64,000 nucleotides of DNA from assembly GCF_963855985.1 (NCBI RefSeq), contig NC_087109.1:4670001-4734000 (forward strand), in the 5' to 3' direction. The translations under genes and the position numbers were made by a program. Under the pieces are notes generated by a model. That model was not told where the DNA came from. It saw nothing but the letters and a program-made list of their open reading frames with translations, and did no database searches. The DNA comes from Ostrinia nubilalis. Its lineage: Eukaryota; Arthropoda; Insecta; Lepidoptera; Crambidae. How positions within the stretch are numbered: the stretch's first letter is position 1; the number at the start of each line of letters is the position of its first letter. Of this stretch, positions 45,575 to 56,635 are shown piece after piece.

Positions 45575-46076
45575 AGATTGTGTATTCCATGATTTGACAG
45601 ATAGGGCAAAAAGTACATAGATTAATTGACGACCGAGTTAAGTAAGGCTCAAAAGAAGTGTCTCTAGATTCTGTTTTGCTATCGGATTTCGAGATTTTTT
45701 CCATTTTATGTAACCTAATGTGTTTGTTTACATAAAATGAAAAAAATCTTTAAAAAATGAATTTTATGTAACAAAATGGGGAAATGTTAGTCAATAGGTA
45801 TGACATGACTGTAAAATTTAGTATTTAGATCCTAGACCTACTTGATTTCTAAGCTGAAAATGTAAATAGGTTAAGCCCAAATTATGTAATTATATTTTTA
45901 AGCAAACAGATTAGTTTTATTCACCATGTGATACCTAACTCTCTTTTAACTTAGTTTTCTGAACATTGATTTGAACATTGAATGGACTATTCGTCCGGTA
46001 TTTTTAAACTGTAATCTACGCTCTATGAGTTTGTATCAAGTTTTAAGGATGGTATCACAAACCCACACGCATTGCA

Positions 46077-46082
46077 ATAAAA
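46077..46082 (+). terminator. Candidate polyadenylation signal of gene B
   Basis: AATAAA follows about 500 bp of AT-rich, non-coding sequence after the gene B stop codon and is the first canonical hexamer found on this strand downstream. Confidence 0.35.
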
Positions 46083-46871
46083 CTAAAATGGCAAGAGGTA
46101 ATGCAGTAGGTAAATAACCTTTTTTGTGTGATACCGGTCGTTAGCGATTCAGTCTCGAATCATATCTCATGCGGTATCATCTTTGCAAACGATGTCTGTC
46201 ACCGCACAGAACCAGCTGTTATCGCCGTCTCGTCATTTGCATACGCGTCGAGCGAGATAAACATAACGAATATGGCGCTCGTTTTTGTAATAGTTTTATG
46301 TTCCTATTTCAAATCAACCTTTTTAATTTGAAAATGGCGCGCTGATGGCAACGGAAAAGCTGTCGTACAGCCAAAAAAAAGAAAAAATGAAAAAATCTTT
46401 TTTATTTGGAGTTCAAATTTCGATTAAATCTTTTTTTTAATCAAGATTGGTTTGGTTTTTAATATATTTTTTATGACTGATGTTCTTAGAACTAATTTAG
46501 ATTGTCAAATTGTACAGGTCCCATCGGTGGAAAAGCATAGAAGTAATTTAATACTTTGGATTGTTTTAACCCACCTTTTTCTTTTAATAACTCATTTATT
46601 ACGCCGTTAACTCGCCAACGCTGGCGTTAATCAGGGAGTTAATTAACTCTGTCAACTGCCTTTCGAAATGAATATGGCTACAGTAATTTTATGTGATAAT
46701 TTTATATGAAAACATTTTGACATTTATAATTCATATCTTAATAAGGTTCTTCTATATTTACCATAGACCATAACCACAGACAACTGAAACTGAAAAAGCG
46801 CGGTCATATTTTTAGAAAAACATTTTTTTTAATGGCTTCGTACGGTTTGCACATTTAGCCAGTGTCTAGTA

Positions 46872-46906
46872 AAATTATGGACTGACGATATCATAAAGGT
46901 AGCAGT
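46872..46906 (+). mobile_element. RTE scrap
   Basis: TGGACTGACGATATCATAAA then GGTAGCAG encodes the WTDDIIKVA word of the RTE C-terminus. Neighbouring sequence is unrelated. Confidence 0.45.
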
Positions 46907-47071
46907 GTTTTTAATTAATGATAATTATCTCCATTTTCCCTTTATTTTCAGGAAAATTATGGCACTTAACATTTATGTTCACTGAGAATATTTTTGAATA
47001 CAAAATTGTTAGATACGCTGCTACTGATGCTTATGGCCCTAAATACTTCTAATTAATTTACAATATTACTA

Positions 47072-47261
47072 CTAGCTTTCCGCCCGCGGTTTCGCCCGCG
47101 TGAAATTTTGTCTGTCACAGAAAAACTTTATCGCGCGCGTCCTTGTTTCAAAAACTATCCTATGTCCTTTCCCGGGACTCAAACTATCTCTATTCCAAAT
47201 TTCAACAAAATGGGTTCAGTGGTTTAGGCGTGAAAGCAAGACAGACAGATTTACTTTCGCA
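47072..47261 (-). mobile_element. Helitron, 5' end missing
   Basis: On the minus strand it runs from TGCGAAAGTAAATC through CACGCCTAAACCACTGAACC and GAGTCCCGGGAAAGGACATA to GCGGGCGGAAAGCTAG, before a T. It matches the small Helitron type at 16909-17144 in layout. The expected start TCCTACTAATATTATAAA is absent. Confidence 0.7.
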
Positions 47262-47544
47262 TAGATTGTTTTTAAGTCACCAAGGTGTAAACTTAGTTGT
47301 TTTTACCCACACGATAGTCCAACCAACGAGAGACAAAATTTAAATTTCACGTAGGCCGTCTACCCTCACGGTTTAACTTCGCCACGATAACGCCAACAGA
47401 TTGCGTCGGGAGGAACGCGTGTAATGAGGGAGCGTGGGAGGACGAGCCCTCGCTGCGGACCGAGACTGATTGATCGTTTTTCAATTAAACAACACATTTA
47501 CAGAATTATACTTAATACGAACAAGCTAATACTCGTAAGCAACA

Positions 47545-47640
47545 TCATCATCATTTCAGTCATAGGACGTCCACTGCTGAACATAGGCCTCCCCCAATGA
47601 CTTCCACATCGCACGGTTGGTAGCGGCCTGCATCCAGCGT
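47545..47640 (-). mobile_element. RTE 3'-end fragment
   Basis: ATCATCATCATTTCAGTCAT starts the copy on the plus strand (its 3' tail), then GACGTCCACTGCTGAACATA and CACGGTTGGTAGCGGCCTGC. It is the inverse of 19290-19405, 5'-truncated at CATCCAGCG. Confidence 0.8.
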
Positions 47641-48036
47641 GTAAGCAACAGTTTGTTTTAAATATTGCTTGCTGTTTGACCCACCACAGACCACTTTAAC
47701 CGTGTTTTGCTAAAACGCTGCTATGATTGTGGTAAATTAATTAATTTAACCATCTCAAAAATGACTATAGTTTAATAGTGAGGCGAATTCTATGCAGAGC
47801 CAGGGGAGAATTCCCACTTCTGTATGATATTTCTAAACATTCGTGTGAGTATTTGGGAGGTATGATATTCCTAAATATTCTGTATCGTGCGAGTATTTGA
47901 TTTTTGTGCATCATCCAAAAAATAAACCACGTTAGTGATACTGTGTAGCATTATCGTATTGTTAATTAGGTACTATGTGAAAAACACGGCATGGCTGGTA
48001 TTATCGTATTTATGACTGCAAAAACCATAATAAATC

Positions 48037-48125
48037 AAGCAAGTATCAAGACCGTTCACGTAGCGTATAAATTGTGGCACGACGGGCGCGAACCGAGGCG
48101 CGGCCCGTGCGGCCACGGTACAGCG
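48037..48125 (+). repeat. GC-rich block of the CAAGTATCAAG family
   Basis: AAGCAAGTATCAAGACCGTT is followed by CACGTAGCGTATAAATTG and GCGCGAACCGAGGCGCGGCC. AT-rich sequence with AATAAA lies just before it, as at 25201 and 26501. Confidence 0.5.
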
Positions 48126-48218
48126 ACACAACCTCTCCCTAGCTACTATACAAAACTGTTACCACTAAAATACAGTTGCTGTATAAAAATGGATGGACTT
48201 TTTCATAAAACCAAATTA

Positions 48219-48399
48219 TCTATATAAATAAAAATTATCCTAAATAAAAATTAATTGCTGTTTGTTAGTCTCGCTAAAACTCGAGAATGGCTGGACCGGT
48301 TTGGCTGATTTTGGGTAGTAGTCCAGGTTTAAACGGTGAGAAAACATGAAAAAGTTACTATTTGGAAATCAAACGCTACGAAGTCGCGGGCACAGCTAG
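48219..48399 (+). mobile_element. Non-autonomous Helitron, 181 bp
   Basis: It starts TCTATATAAATAAAAATTAT after an A and ends AAGTCGCGGGCACAGCTAG before a T. The interior contains CTCGAGAATGGCTGGACCGG. No coding capacity. Confidence 0.8.
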
Positions 48400-48769
48400 T
48401 TAGTAATAAATTACTGGTTCAAATGCCTGAAGTACCTAATTTTAAAAACATAACCCTCCTTCTGGCGCAATCGGGTAAAAACAAAAATACGAATCAGATC
48501 AGCTGCGAGTAGTTAGGGCTGAAAATGTTTGCGTAATAGAGCACTGAATGAAAATGTAGAATGTACCTAATGGTTTATGAAGAAGGCGTTTCTTATGAGG
48601 GATTTCTATTAAAACAGTGTTAATATTAAACCTAATTAAACTTGTTTTTCATATTATGAGTTCATGAGTTTCCTGAAAAAAATCACCTAAAAAGTGATCT
48701 GTCTTGTCTTGAGCGGCCAAAGTGCGTTGACTCATCTTGAAAAATTCCCGTGAAAAAGCTCCGCTAACG

Positions 48770-48910
48770 AGCGGGGTACCAGGGTCGCATGACATTACAG
48801 GCACGCGCCATTAGCCGGCGGGCCCTATTTCCGGTAGGAAGGGCGCAGGAAGCCGCGCGTCCGCTCCCGCTGTCGCAGAACTCCTGCTGAGTTATGCCCG
48901 CCTGGTAGTT
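48770..48910. other. GC-rich island bounded by inverted TACCAGG motifs
   Basis: GGGTACCAGGGTCGCATGAC (near 48774) and TTATGCCCGCCTGGTA (48892-48907) bracket a GC-rich stretch that includes GCGCCATTAGCCGGCGGGCC. The arrangement repeats that at 18290-18490. Confidence 0.4.
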
Positions 48911-50068
48911 TTGGTTACGTCACGCCATTGTTAAACTCCTAGTAAGTTTTTTGATAAGGAAATTAATGTAATTACTTCACTTAATAGGCGTAGGTTTACC
49001 TGAAACAAAAGAAATGCACAAAGTTAAGTTATTGTTAAGATTTCTTTTTAATTTAATCTAATGTCTCAAATATAAAATAGAGTAAGGTTTTTTAACATTT
49101 AAGTGTACCATAAGTTTATTTTATTTAGAATCTCTTAGAATTTCTGAACTCTCGGGATCTCAGGTTCGTCAACCATTGAAACCAGACAGACCTTTTCACT
49201 TATTGGGTAAATAAATACATAATATGCCCGCTTAATTTATAAGGATAACACTTTATAACATATTATTATGTATAGCCCAAAAAGCAAAACTGATAAGTGA
49301 TAAAACTTTTTTTGACTTCAGAAATAGATACAGTCGTCAGCACATCGCTATAACATTTATGTTGTAACTTGTAAAATAGCACTTATAAAGACTGCATAAG
49401 ATTCACATGTTGCCTTACCCAAGAACAGACGCGGGTCGACACATTCTGAGACCATTAGGCATGCACTAAGCCGCCATTATGCATTCTAGGCTGCATTAAC
49501 AACGCAATATGGCGAATGAAGGTGAAATATTTACTGCCGGCCTGTGAAGTCACGTCTCTTGGGATAATAGAGACACTACGGCTTTTATCAGCAGAACTAA
49601 TCGTAGTTTAGATATCCTACTAACTATGAACATGATCGTTATGTCGACGTTATGAAAATGAGGTATTTTGATAACATAATATTTTCCAGTATACCAAGTT
49701 ATTACTCGTAAAATGTGTATAAAATAGCCCAAACTCGGGTTCATGATATTTTAATTTTAAAAAAGTATGCGTACTGGCCTCTACATTGTTGCATCTAATG
49801 ACTAGCTGCAAACATGCCGCTAAAAAAGAACCTTATTTTAAATTTGGAACGGCACGTTCGAACGCATTAATCAAAATTAAAAGTGGATTAGGGCGGGGAC
49901 ACAAGTCGACACACCGCTGCGGGATTTGCTCGCTGTCCGGGGTGGCCTAATTTCTGTCCGGGTGTCCGGATGCGTCCGATGTGAATTTGAACAATGGCGC
50001 GCTAAACGACTGCCGTGCGAAATGTTTTGTTTTGTTTTCCAATGCTATATTATAGACTATAATATATC

Positions 50069-50101
50069 GTTGTTTACACTATAATTTATAGTGTAAACAA
50101 C
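50069..50101. repeat. 33-bp perfect palindrome
   Basis: GTTGTTTACACTATAA (50069-50084) pairs with 50086-50101 around one base, without a mismatch. The flanks do not pair. No transposon ends or tandem copies are seen. Confidence 0.7.
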
Positions 50102-51660
50102 ATAAAAATTACGAAATGTACATTTGATAGAAGGAAATGTCTTCTAAATTTAGTAAAATAGAACAATACTACATAGTACTCGTACACAGCTTTCCACAAC
50201 ATCGGGCAAAATAATAAACTGGGAAACTGTGTAGCTTGCAAAGGAAAAGAATCTTTACAGGCAGTGGGTGGTCTTTGATTAAAAGGAAGTTGCCAAGCCT
50301 TTCTTCACATCAATTGTGGAACAGGATTACAATATGCGATGTTTAAGTGACATCATGGAGGGTAGAAATACGCGCATAGAAGAAATCGATCTGAAAGGCA
50401 AATCTCAATATCCCAGTCATTCTTATTAGGATTAATGACAAAGGAATAATCCCATCAAATATGTATTCAATAAAGGCTTTATTTGTGATCGGAAAACACG
50501 TCGGAAAGCTAAGCAGTCTTAACTAAGTTCTAAACCACGTAGTCACCTAAAAGTAACAACTAAGACTAACCGATACTGGAGCGCTAAATCCACACGAAAT
50601 TACCTAGTATTACGTACTAAAACACACTAACAAAATACGTGACTGCGGAGCGGGCGCCGCATATGCCCGGGCGCGGGCGGGCCGGCGAATTGATAACTTG
50701 ATAACGCCCCGGGAGGCGATCCCACAATCCCGTATATCAAGGGCTGCCAACGGCCGCAAAGTAAATAATTCATGTGTTAAGGAAAAAGAAGGGAATGGAC
50801 TCTCTGAATTTATTTTAAAGAGACAATGCTGTTTTATACGTAAGCTACTCGTATTATCGATGCATTGTATTCGTTTAACTGAATGAACTTTAATTTGTAC
50901 AAAATAAACGCTTGAGCGTTCGTGTCACTAATACGACAAAATGTTTTTTCTATACATTTCATTCGTACCTCCATCCTACCCTCAGATCATAGAAAGAGAA
51001 CCTACCTATGTTTCTAGCTTCAGTATTTCTGAGTGTATTTCCTTAAACATACAAAATTGTAAACGTTGAGTGGCGCTATAGTTACGTAATACGTTTACCA
51101 AATTAATGAAAATAACAATGTTTAGTAGTTCAGCTTTTTACCTAAACTCATCTAGATAGGCGTTAACCGCCCTTACACTCGACAACGAGACCTACAACAT
51201 TTGCCGAGGATTTGGCGAAACGTGTCATCTCCTTCCCTAATCTCATCGGATCCCCACCCTATGCTGTCAACCCTGCAACCCACATCCCGGGATCCCGTGA
51301 CCCGACAATCCCGCCCAGGGCTTGCTCAGAAGAATCGCGGATGATCGTAGGTGCTTTTTAGTGTCGTCTCAGGGCTGTTTATTATTTTATGCAAATCCTA
51401 ATGCGGTGGGATGGAATGGAACGATAACATTTTCACGCTGCCATGTTTTCTCAAAGTCAGAGGCGGTTCGCGTAGTTTTTTTAATTGGACTGTGTTTGGA
51501 GAAGGTTTTGGAGATAAATCAAGGTATGAAGGCTTGGAACGTAAGTGGCTTTTTTCTTTTGTGAACGACAAAGTATTCAATGAACGCTACACATAAAGTT
51601 TGGCAAGTCTTGTATGTGATCAAATGAACTTCAAAGTGAAGTTCGATCATTATTATATGA

Positions 51661-51844
51661 GTCGCTCCATTCGAAGATATAATATTACCTGGTAGTTCCC
51701 CTAGCCTACATGGCAACGACGCACTTAAATTTTTAGAGATAAGTCGAATTTTTTCGACAGACAACAGTAGTTTTTTCGATTTTAGACTGGCAACACTAAG
51801 TAATAGTCTACCTTCACTCACTCACTCGCTCTGCTACCTCATTC
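51661..51844 (+). repeat. Left inverted terminal repeat of the DIRS-like element
   Basis: From GTCGCTCCATTC to CTACCTCATTC this is the reverse complement of 55200-55384, identical apart from CGAAGAT/TTCAGAT near the outer end. Outside it, 51617-51651 forms the hairpin-prone GAACTTCAAAGTGAAGTTC, which is also copied into the internal complementary region and so belongs to the element. Confidence 0.9.
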
Positions 51845-51906
51845 ATTTTAGAGATTGCATTAAGTTCTTAACAAAATCATTAAATTGGGTAGGGTGGGCT
51901 GGGTTG

Positions 51907-52021
51907 TTATATCTTCGAATGGAGCGACTCATATAATAATGATCGAACTTCACTTTGAAGTTCATTTGATCACATATTATATTTCGTCGCTCCATTCTTC
52001 AGATATAATATTACCTGGTAG
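51907..52021. repeat. Internal complementary region
   Basis: 51907-51976 is the reverse complement of the left end (about 51613-51682). 51974-52021 is the reverse complement of the right end (about 55349-55394). The two halves meet at CACATATTATATTTCG, which therefore shows what the joined ends of a circle would look like and fixes the element's borders to within about three bases. Confidence 0.85.
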
Positions 52022-52232
52022 ACCTTTAGAGAAATGATTTTGTTAGGACTAAACAATGGTGTATAATGCATATCACAATAAAAAAACAATAACATTAACA
52101 TGTTGGTTTTATTTATTTTTATAAATGAAAATAAAGAAAATACAATTTTTCTTTCTATAATTATTGACTATAGTTATTGTAATCAATATCTAATGATAAC
52201 AATATAACCATTCGCAAAACCAAAAGTATAAC

Positions 52233-53132
52233 TTAAGGGCGAAAACAAACTGATTCCGCAAATACATTTTTTGTAATTATATTTAATCGATAGAATTTTG
52301 CAAAAGTATGATTATTGGTCCACCCAGCTGCTTTACGAATAGTTTCGATGCATACACCCGCGGCACTGGCCGTAGAGGTTGATGCGTGCCGTGTACTGTG
52401 CGCACTGAAAATTGAAACATCTATTCCACTCTCGGATAATACTGATTTTAACCATCTACTGATGGTTTGGGGAGAAATCGGTTTATGAGGTTTTTTGAAA
52501 GATAGCAGCAAATTATTTGAGTTTCTAATATTTTCTGTACAACTAATATAGTCTTGAAGTACTGTAGCTGGACAAATTTTTAAGTTTTCTTCGAAAAAGG
52601 GTAAAAAGAGAAGCGGTTGGTCACGACCAGGCGCTGAAGTTTTAATTATATCTGTGATACTTATTGTGATACCATTAGATAGGACTTTGATGTTATCTAA
52701 TTTAATTAAGGATAAGGTTTGAACTCTTTGAGCGGTGCATAGTGCTAGAAGAGTCACTAACTTTTTTGTTAGTTTTTCAAGAGTGATCTCTTTGTTTGGA
52801 TACCAATTTGCTATTAAGGTAAGTACTAATTGCGGATCCCACGTATGGGAGTATTTGGGCTTCAGAGGCTTTGACTTGAAGACACCTTTTAGAAGACGCT
52901 TTATGCACTCATTAGAACCTAAGTCATTTCCTAGTAACAAAGAGAGAGCAGATCTGTGATTGTTAATAGTTCCATAGCTAGCGCCCTTATGAAATTCTTG
53001 GGTCAAAAAAGATATAACTTCAGGGACAGAAGATTGAAAACTGTTTATATGTCTACTCTCACAGAACTGCCACCAGGCTTTATAACTTACATTGTACTGT
53101 TTTTTAGTGTTATTTGAGAGTGAAGCTAACAT
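52233..53132 (-). CDS. DIRS-type tyrosine recombinase
   Basis: This 299-codon frame has the catalytic set of a tyrosine recombinase: R136 in CTAQRVQTL, H245 and R248 in SAHSTRHAS, W271 in AAGWTNNH and Y281 in FAKFYRLNI. The N-terminal half (NNTKKQYNVSYKAWWQFC) resembles the core-binding region of DIRS recombinases. The frame stays open upstream of the ATG at 53132 (PPEAINLM), so translation may begin earlier in an overlap with the RNase H frame. The enzyme would insert a circular cDNA by site-specific recombination. No stop or frameshift is present; it appears intact and full length. Confidence 0.92.
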   Translation of the reverse strand: MLASLSNNTKKQYNVSYKAWWQFCESRHINSFQSSVPEVISFLTQEFHKGASYGTINNHRSALSLLLGNDLGSNECIKRLLKGVFKSKPLKPKYSHTWDPQLVLTLIANWYPNKEITLEKLTKKLVTLLALCTAQRVQTLSLIKLDNIKVLSNGITISITDIIKTSAPGRDQPLLFLPFFEENLKICPATVLQDYISCTENIRNSNNLLLSFKKPHKPISPQTISRWLKSVLSESGIDVSIFSAHSTRHASTSTASAAGVCIETIRKAAGWTNNHTFAKFYRLNIITKNVFAESVCFRP

Positions 53133-53164
53133 CAGATTTATGGCTTCTGGTGGGATATTGTGGT

Positions 53165-55111
53165 TTAAAAACGCCTTCCGGAGAGTTTCGCTGCAGCCAA
53201 TGTAAGATGATGATGCAGTCGGTATGGAGGTGTATTCCTGAAACAGGATTGAAGAAAGTTTTCATCTGGCTTAAAATAAATTATATCGGAAACTAATAAG
53301 CGTTTCATTAGCGGATACCATGGCTGTGATGGCCACTTAGGGAAAACTAAGATGCCTACAGCTTGGTCATGGATAATTTTCTGTAAACACTTCAGTAGTA
53401 AGGGAAAAGGGGGAAACGCGTAGAAATAATAATCTTTCCAGGAAATGGTAAATGCATCTACACATAAAGCATCAGGGTCTGGAAACCATGAAACATAAGT
53501 TTCGCATTTGGCATTGATGCGGGAAGCGAATAAATCAATATTGGGTTTACCAAGTTTAAAAACAATTTTTCCAAACACATCGTCCGTCAATCCCCATTCT
53601 GTGTCAGGGTTTTGTTTTCTAGATTCAATATCAGCCTCTTTATTATCTTTAGTATTAATATACGAACCAAATAATGTTATATTACGCTTCTCGCACCATT
53701 GCCAAATTTGTCTGGATAGGTCATTCAAATGGGGGAATTGTATGCCTCCCATTCGGTTAATATAGCTAAGAGCTGTAGTATTATCGATACGCAATAAGAT
53801 TGCACAATTTGTTACGTTTCGAGCAATGGTTTTTAATGCCAAGTAAATTGCTAACAACTCTAAGTAATTTATATGTAATGATCTTTCATTCGTTTTCCAT
53901 GCTCCATGCACCCGAGTATTTTTACAGGAAGCCCCCCAACCTGTCTTAGATGCGTCTGTAAAGATTTCGAATTCAAAATTCGTGACATTTAAATCGTTTT
54001 TACATTTAAAAACTTGTTGGTCCCACCAGTTCAGATCATTCAAAATACACTCGGGAAGTTTCACTTTTGAATTGTAATTGTTATTATTATTATTTAACAT
54101 CAGATATTTTTGTCTTTCTAATGTTTTGGTGTACAAAAAACCGTACTTGACTGCTGGACAAGCTGCTACTAGTACTCCTATAAGCTGAGAAAATTCCCTA
54201 ATTGTGCATGTGGGCAGTTTAGAAAACCTTTGTATTAATTGTGCAATCTTTTTGCGTTTTTCGTCGGGCAGTGAGATAGTCAAGTTTTTTAATAATTTAT
54301 CGCGGTTTTCTTTTAATAAACCCTTTTTTAACAAAGGTGTCCATATTTTAGCTAAGCTATCGTGGATTTTTTCGCCAAAATCTGGGGATTCATCAACGAT
54401 TTCCCCTAGGGCCGCTAATATATTGGGATCTAACTCTGGGGTGATCGGGGGTGGCTCTTCTGCGCTGGGCGCAGAGGCTGGTTCCGCTACATTAGGCAGT
54501 TCGACGGTTTCCTCGGTGTTGGGGATATCTGCAGGTACTTCAGGAGCGCAAACATCCACCAACTCCTCGACCGATGATGCATCGTCTTCTTCTGGAGGAT
54601 GCCCCTCGATTTCCTCGGGGTTAACGATGTCAGCGTCTGTAGACAAGACATGACTTGGTTAATTTTATCACTATTTACATAATTCTAATTTTAGAATATG
54701 TTTATCGTGATGATGCTAAGCCTTCGTGTTGTTATCGCGAACAACCTCCCGGTATCATTCCCGTATCATTGATACAAACTAGTTTTTTGCCATTGTGTTA
54801 ACATCGCGGTCAACCTCCAGGCATAAGTATGGCCTAAATTATTATTATAGTTAATATTAACCATCGTGTTACCATCTCGGGCAACCTCCCGGTATTTTTT
54901 CTTTAATAATAGAACTGGATTAATATAATTGAATAATTAATTTCACCACTTTTGTAACACACAAAAAAAAATGTGGGTAGGATAGTAGGTACTTACTATT
55001 TTCTGGTTCCGAATCCGATGCGGCAAGGCATGTTAACCTTCGTTTCTTCTGCAACTTCTCAATCTTTTTGAGATATTTTTCAATTTTTTCTTCGGCACTG
55101 CGTTTGGACAT
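53165..55111 (-). CDS. DIRS gag remnant fused in frame to RNase H (two exons)
   Basis: Exon 1 is 55111-54997 (38 codons plus one base, coiled-coil-like MSKRSAEEKIEKYLKKIEKL). Exon 2 is 54636-53165. The frame also stays open back to an ATG at 54646; residue numbers here count from it. Residues 1-122 are acidic, Pro-rich gag sequence ending FGEKIHDSLAKIW and LLKENRDKLLKNL. At about residue 123 the protein passes without a break to the RT C-terminal region (SLPDEKRKKIAQLIQRFSKL, 125-144). The RT fingers and palm, including the YVDD-type site, are missing. RNase H follows with D231, E263, D288 and D339 present, then the conserved DIRS C-terminal region (NIDLFASRINAK, SWFPDPDALCVDAF). A poly-Asn run (185-190) reflects an AAT microsatellite. 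The intact frame means the fusion could still be translated. Confidence 0.8.
54637..54996 (-). other. Predicted intron in DIRS gag, with ~70-bp repeats
   Basis: Donor AAATA|GTAAGT and acceptor CTTGTCTACAG|ACGCTG join phase 1 to phase 1 and keep the gag frame. The 360-bp intron contains three decayed copies, about 70 bp apart, of a unit with GTGTTNNNATCNCG and CAACCTCC (54725-54755, 54794-54824, 54865-54895). The splice is predicted from sequence alone. Confidence 0.6.
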
Positions 55112-55199
55112 ACCTAATTGTTTTTTAACTATTTTTCCTACAATAATACTTATTTAGCACTTTAGAGAGAACGTCCGTTCGTTGCCACGCACTTTAAAG

Positions 55200-55384
55200 G
55201 AATGAGGTAGCAGAGCGAGTGAGTGAGTGAAGGTAGACTATTACTTAGTGTTGCCAGTCTAAAATCGAAAAAACTACTGTTGTCTGTCGAAAAAATTCGA
55301 CTTATCTCTAAAAATTTAAGTGCGTCGTTGCCATGTAGGCTAGGGGAACTACCAGGTAATATTATATCTGAAGAATGGAGCGAC
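55200..55384 (-). repeat. Right inverted terminal repeat of the DIRS-like element
   Basis: Reverse complement of 51661-51844. Just outside, 55389-55446 contains two nested stems (TATAATTATT/AATAATTATA and TGCTTTGAT/ATCAAAGCA), so the target itself may be a palindrome. Confidence 0.9.
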
Positions 55385-56635
55385 GAAATATAATTATTAA
55401 AATCGAAGATACTTTGCTTTGATAGACATCAAAGCAGATAATAATTATAAAAAGCAGCAGATTAAAAAAGCTACATCGCTGGGGCTTCAAACCGAGTCAC
55501 CATCTAAGCTTGTATTGATGTGTAAATAAAAACGTCTAGTTGAGAGTTGCCCTTTACAGAGATTCTCCTATTTTTTAAAGTTAATGCTCTGTTTAGTTTT
55601 GTAACTAAAAAATGTTATCGCTGTTCACCTGTTGTAGACTACAATAAACAAATAACCAATACCTTATTAGTGCAATTTTAGTCGATTATTTTAACTTATC
55701 AATTTTATGTCATGCGGTCTCAAACAATGGCCATTACAAGATCAGGTGTGCGCGTCTCATTAAGGCGACATCCCTTAGTTACGGGCCCAATAAAGAAAGG
55801 GGACGAATTGAAAATGGAATTAGAGGAGACCCAAGCCTGTTGTATTTCGATAGAGGCCCAGGGAAAAGCGGATCGAAGACGTAGAGTCGGTGGAACTGAC
55901 AGGTGATTTGAATATTGTTTTTCATTTTAGTCGACCGAAAAACAATATAATTATTCGGCATTTTGAAATCTGGGCGTTTACAACATAAAAATATAAACAT
56001 AATGCTAGCGTGTACTGTAAACTTTGAAAATTCTCGCCTCTATTTCATTATTGTTGGGATATGTCCTGCCAATAATATTGAAAGCAAACTGTTATTATGT
56101 CAATTACTTTCTGAAAGCTGACACGGAGTTTAAATTGAACAAGCGATAAATATTTGTTTGTAATATGAAATTTTCTATCGTATGGTTATTGAGATAATAA
56201 ATTCTAGTGCATTTCGTCAGAGTAACAGTAACAAGTAAGTGTCAAACCCGACTCTGAAACCATAATAATGTCCCACATCATCTCTTACATCTGAGTGATA
56301 ACCTTATAAAAACAGTCCCGGGACCCGGACACTCCCGGACAGTGTTATGAAAATTGCAAAAGAAAAATGTATTAGATCCGTGTCGGCGCGTAGTGGTGCG
56401 TAGGGTCCGCTTTCCCAAGTCGGCGACACTCGATCCCGGATATTAATTGGGCGGCGGTACCGTCCGCGGACGCGGGGCGCGTTCCTAGACGCAACTTTTG
56501 AATTTCGAACGAAATGCGAATGGAGACTTTATTTTTTCTAACCAGCCAGACATTTTTTTATTGTGTTTATGCTTAAAACGTCAATCGAAGTTGCATTCAG
56601 TACATAATGAATTTTATTGTTATAACTAGCGGCCG

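Larger units (their letters stand above)
51613..55394 (-). mobile_element. DIRS-like tyrosine-recombinase retrotransposon
   Basis: RNase H and a tyrosine recombinase are encoded together, the ends are inverted rather than direct repeats, and an internal complementary region near the 3' end joins the reverse complements of both outer ends. These are defining traits of DIRS1-type elements, which are thought to integrate through a circular intermediate without target duplication. It reads on the minus strand: right inverted repeat, gag exon 1, intron, gag remnant fused to RNase H, recombinase, internal complementary region, left inverted repeat. The inverted repeats are identical over about 170 bp, which suggests a recent insertion. 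Most of gag and the reverse-transcriptase catalytic core are deleted, so the copy is non-autonomous. No target duplication is seen. Confidence 0.88.

Noticed and set aside
53508..54653. Plus-strand frames of 85 and 149 codons
   Set aside because: Both are antisense to the DIRS RNase H/gag frame, which has clear catalytic motifs.
51613..55394. Possible Crypton or prokaryotic-type integrase element
   Set aside because: The recombinase is accompanied by RNase H, gag-like sequence, inverted terminal repeats and an internal complementary region, which fit a DIRS-type retrotransposon instead.
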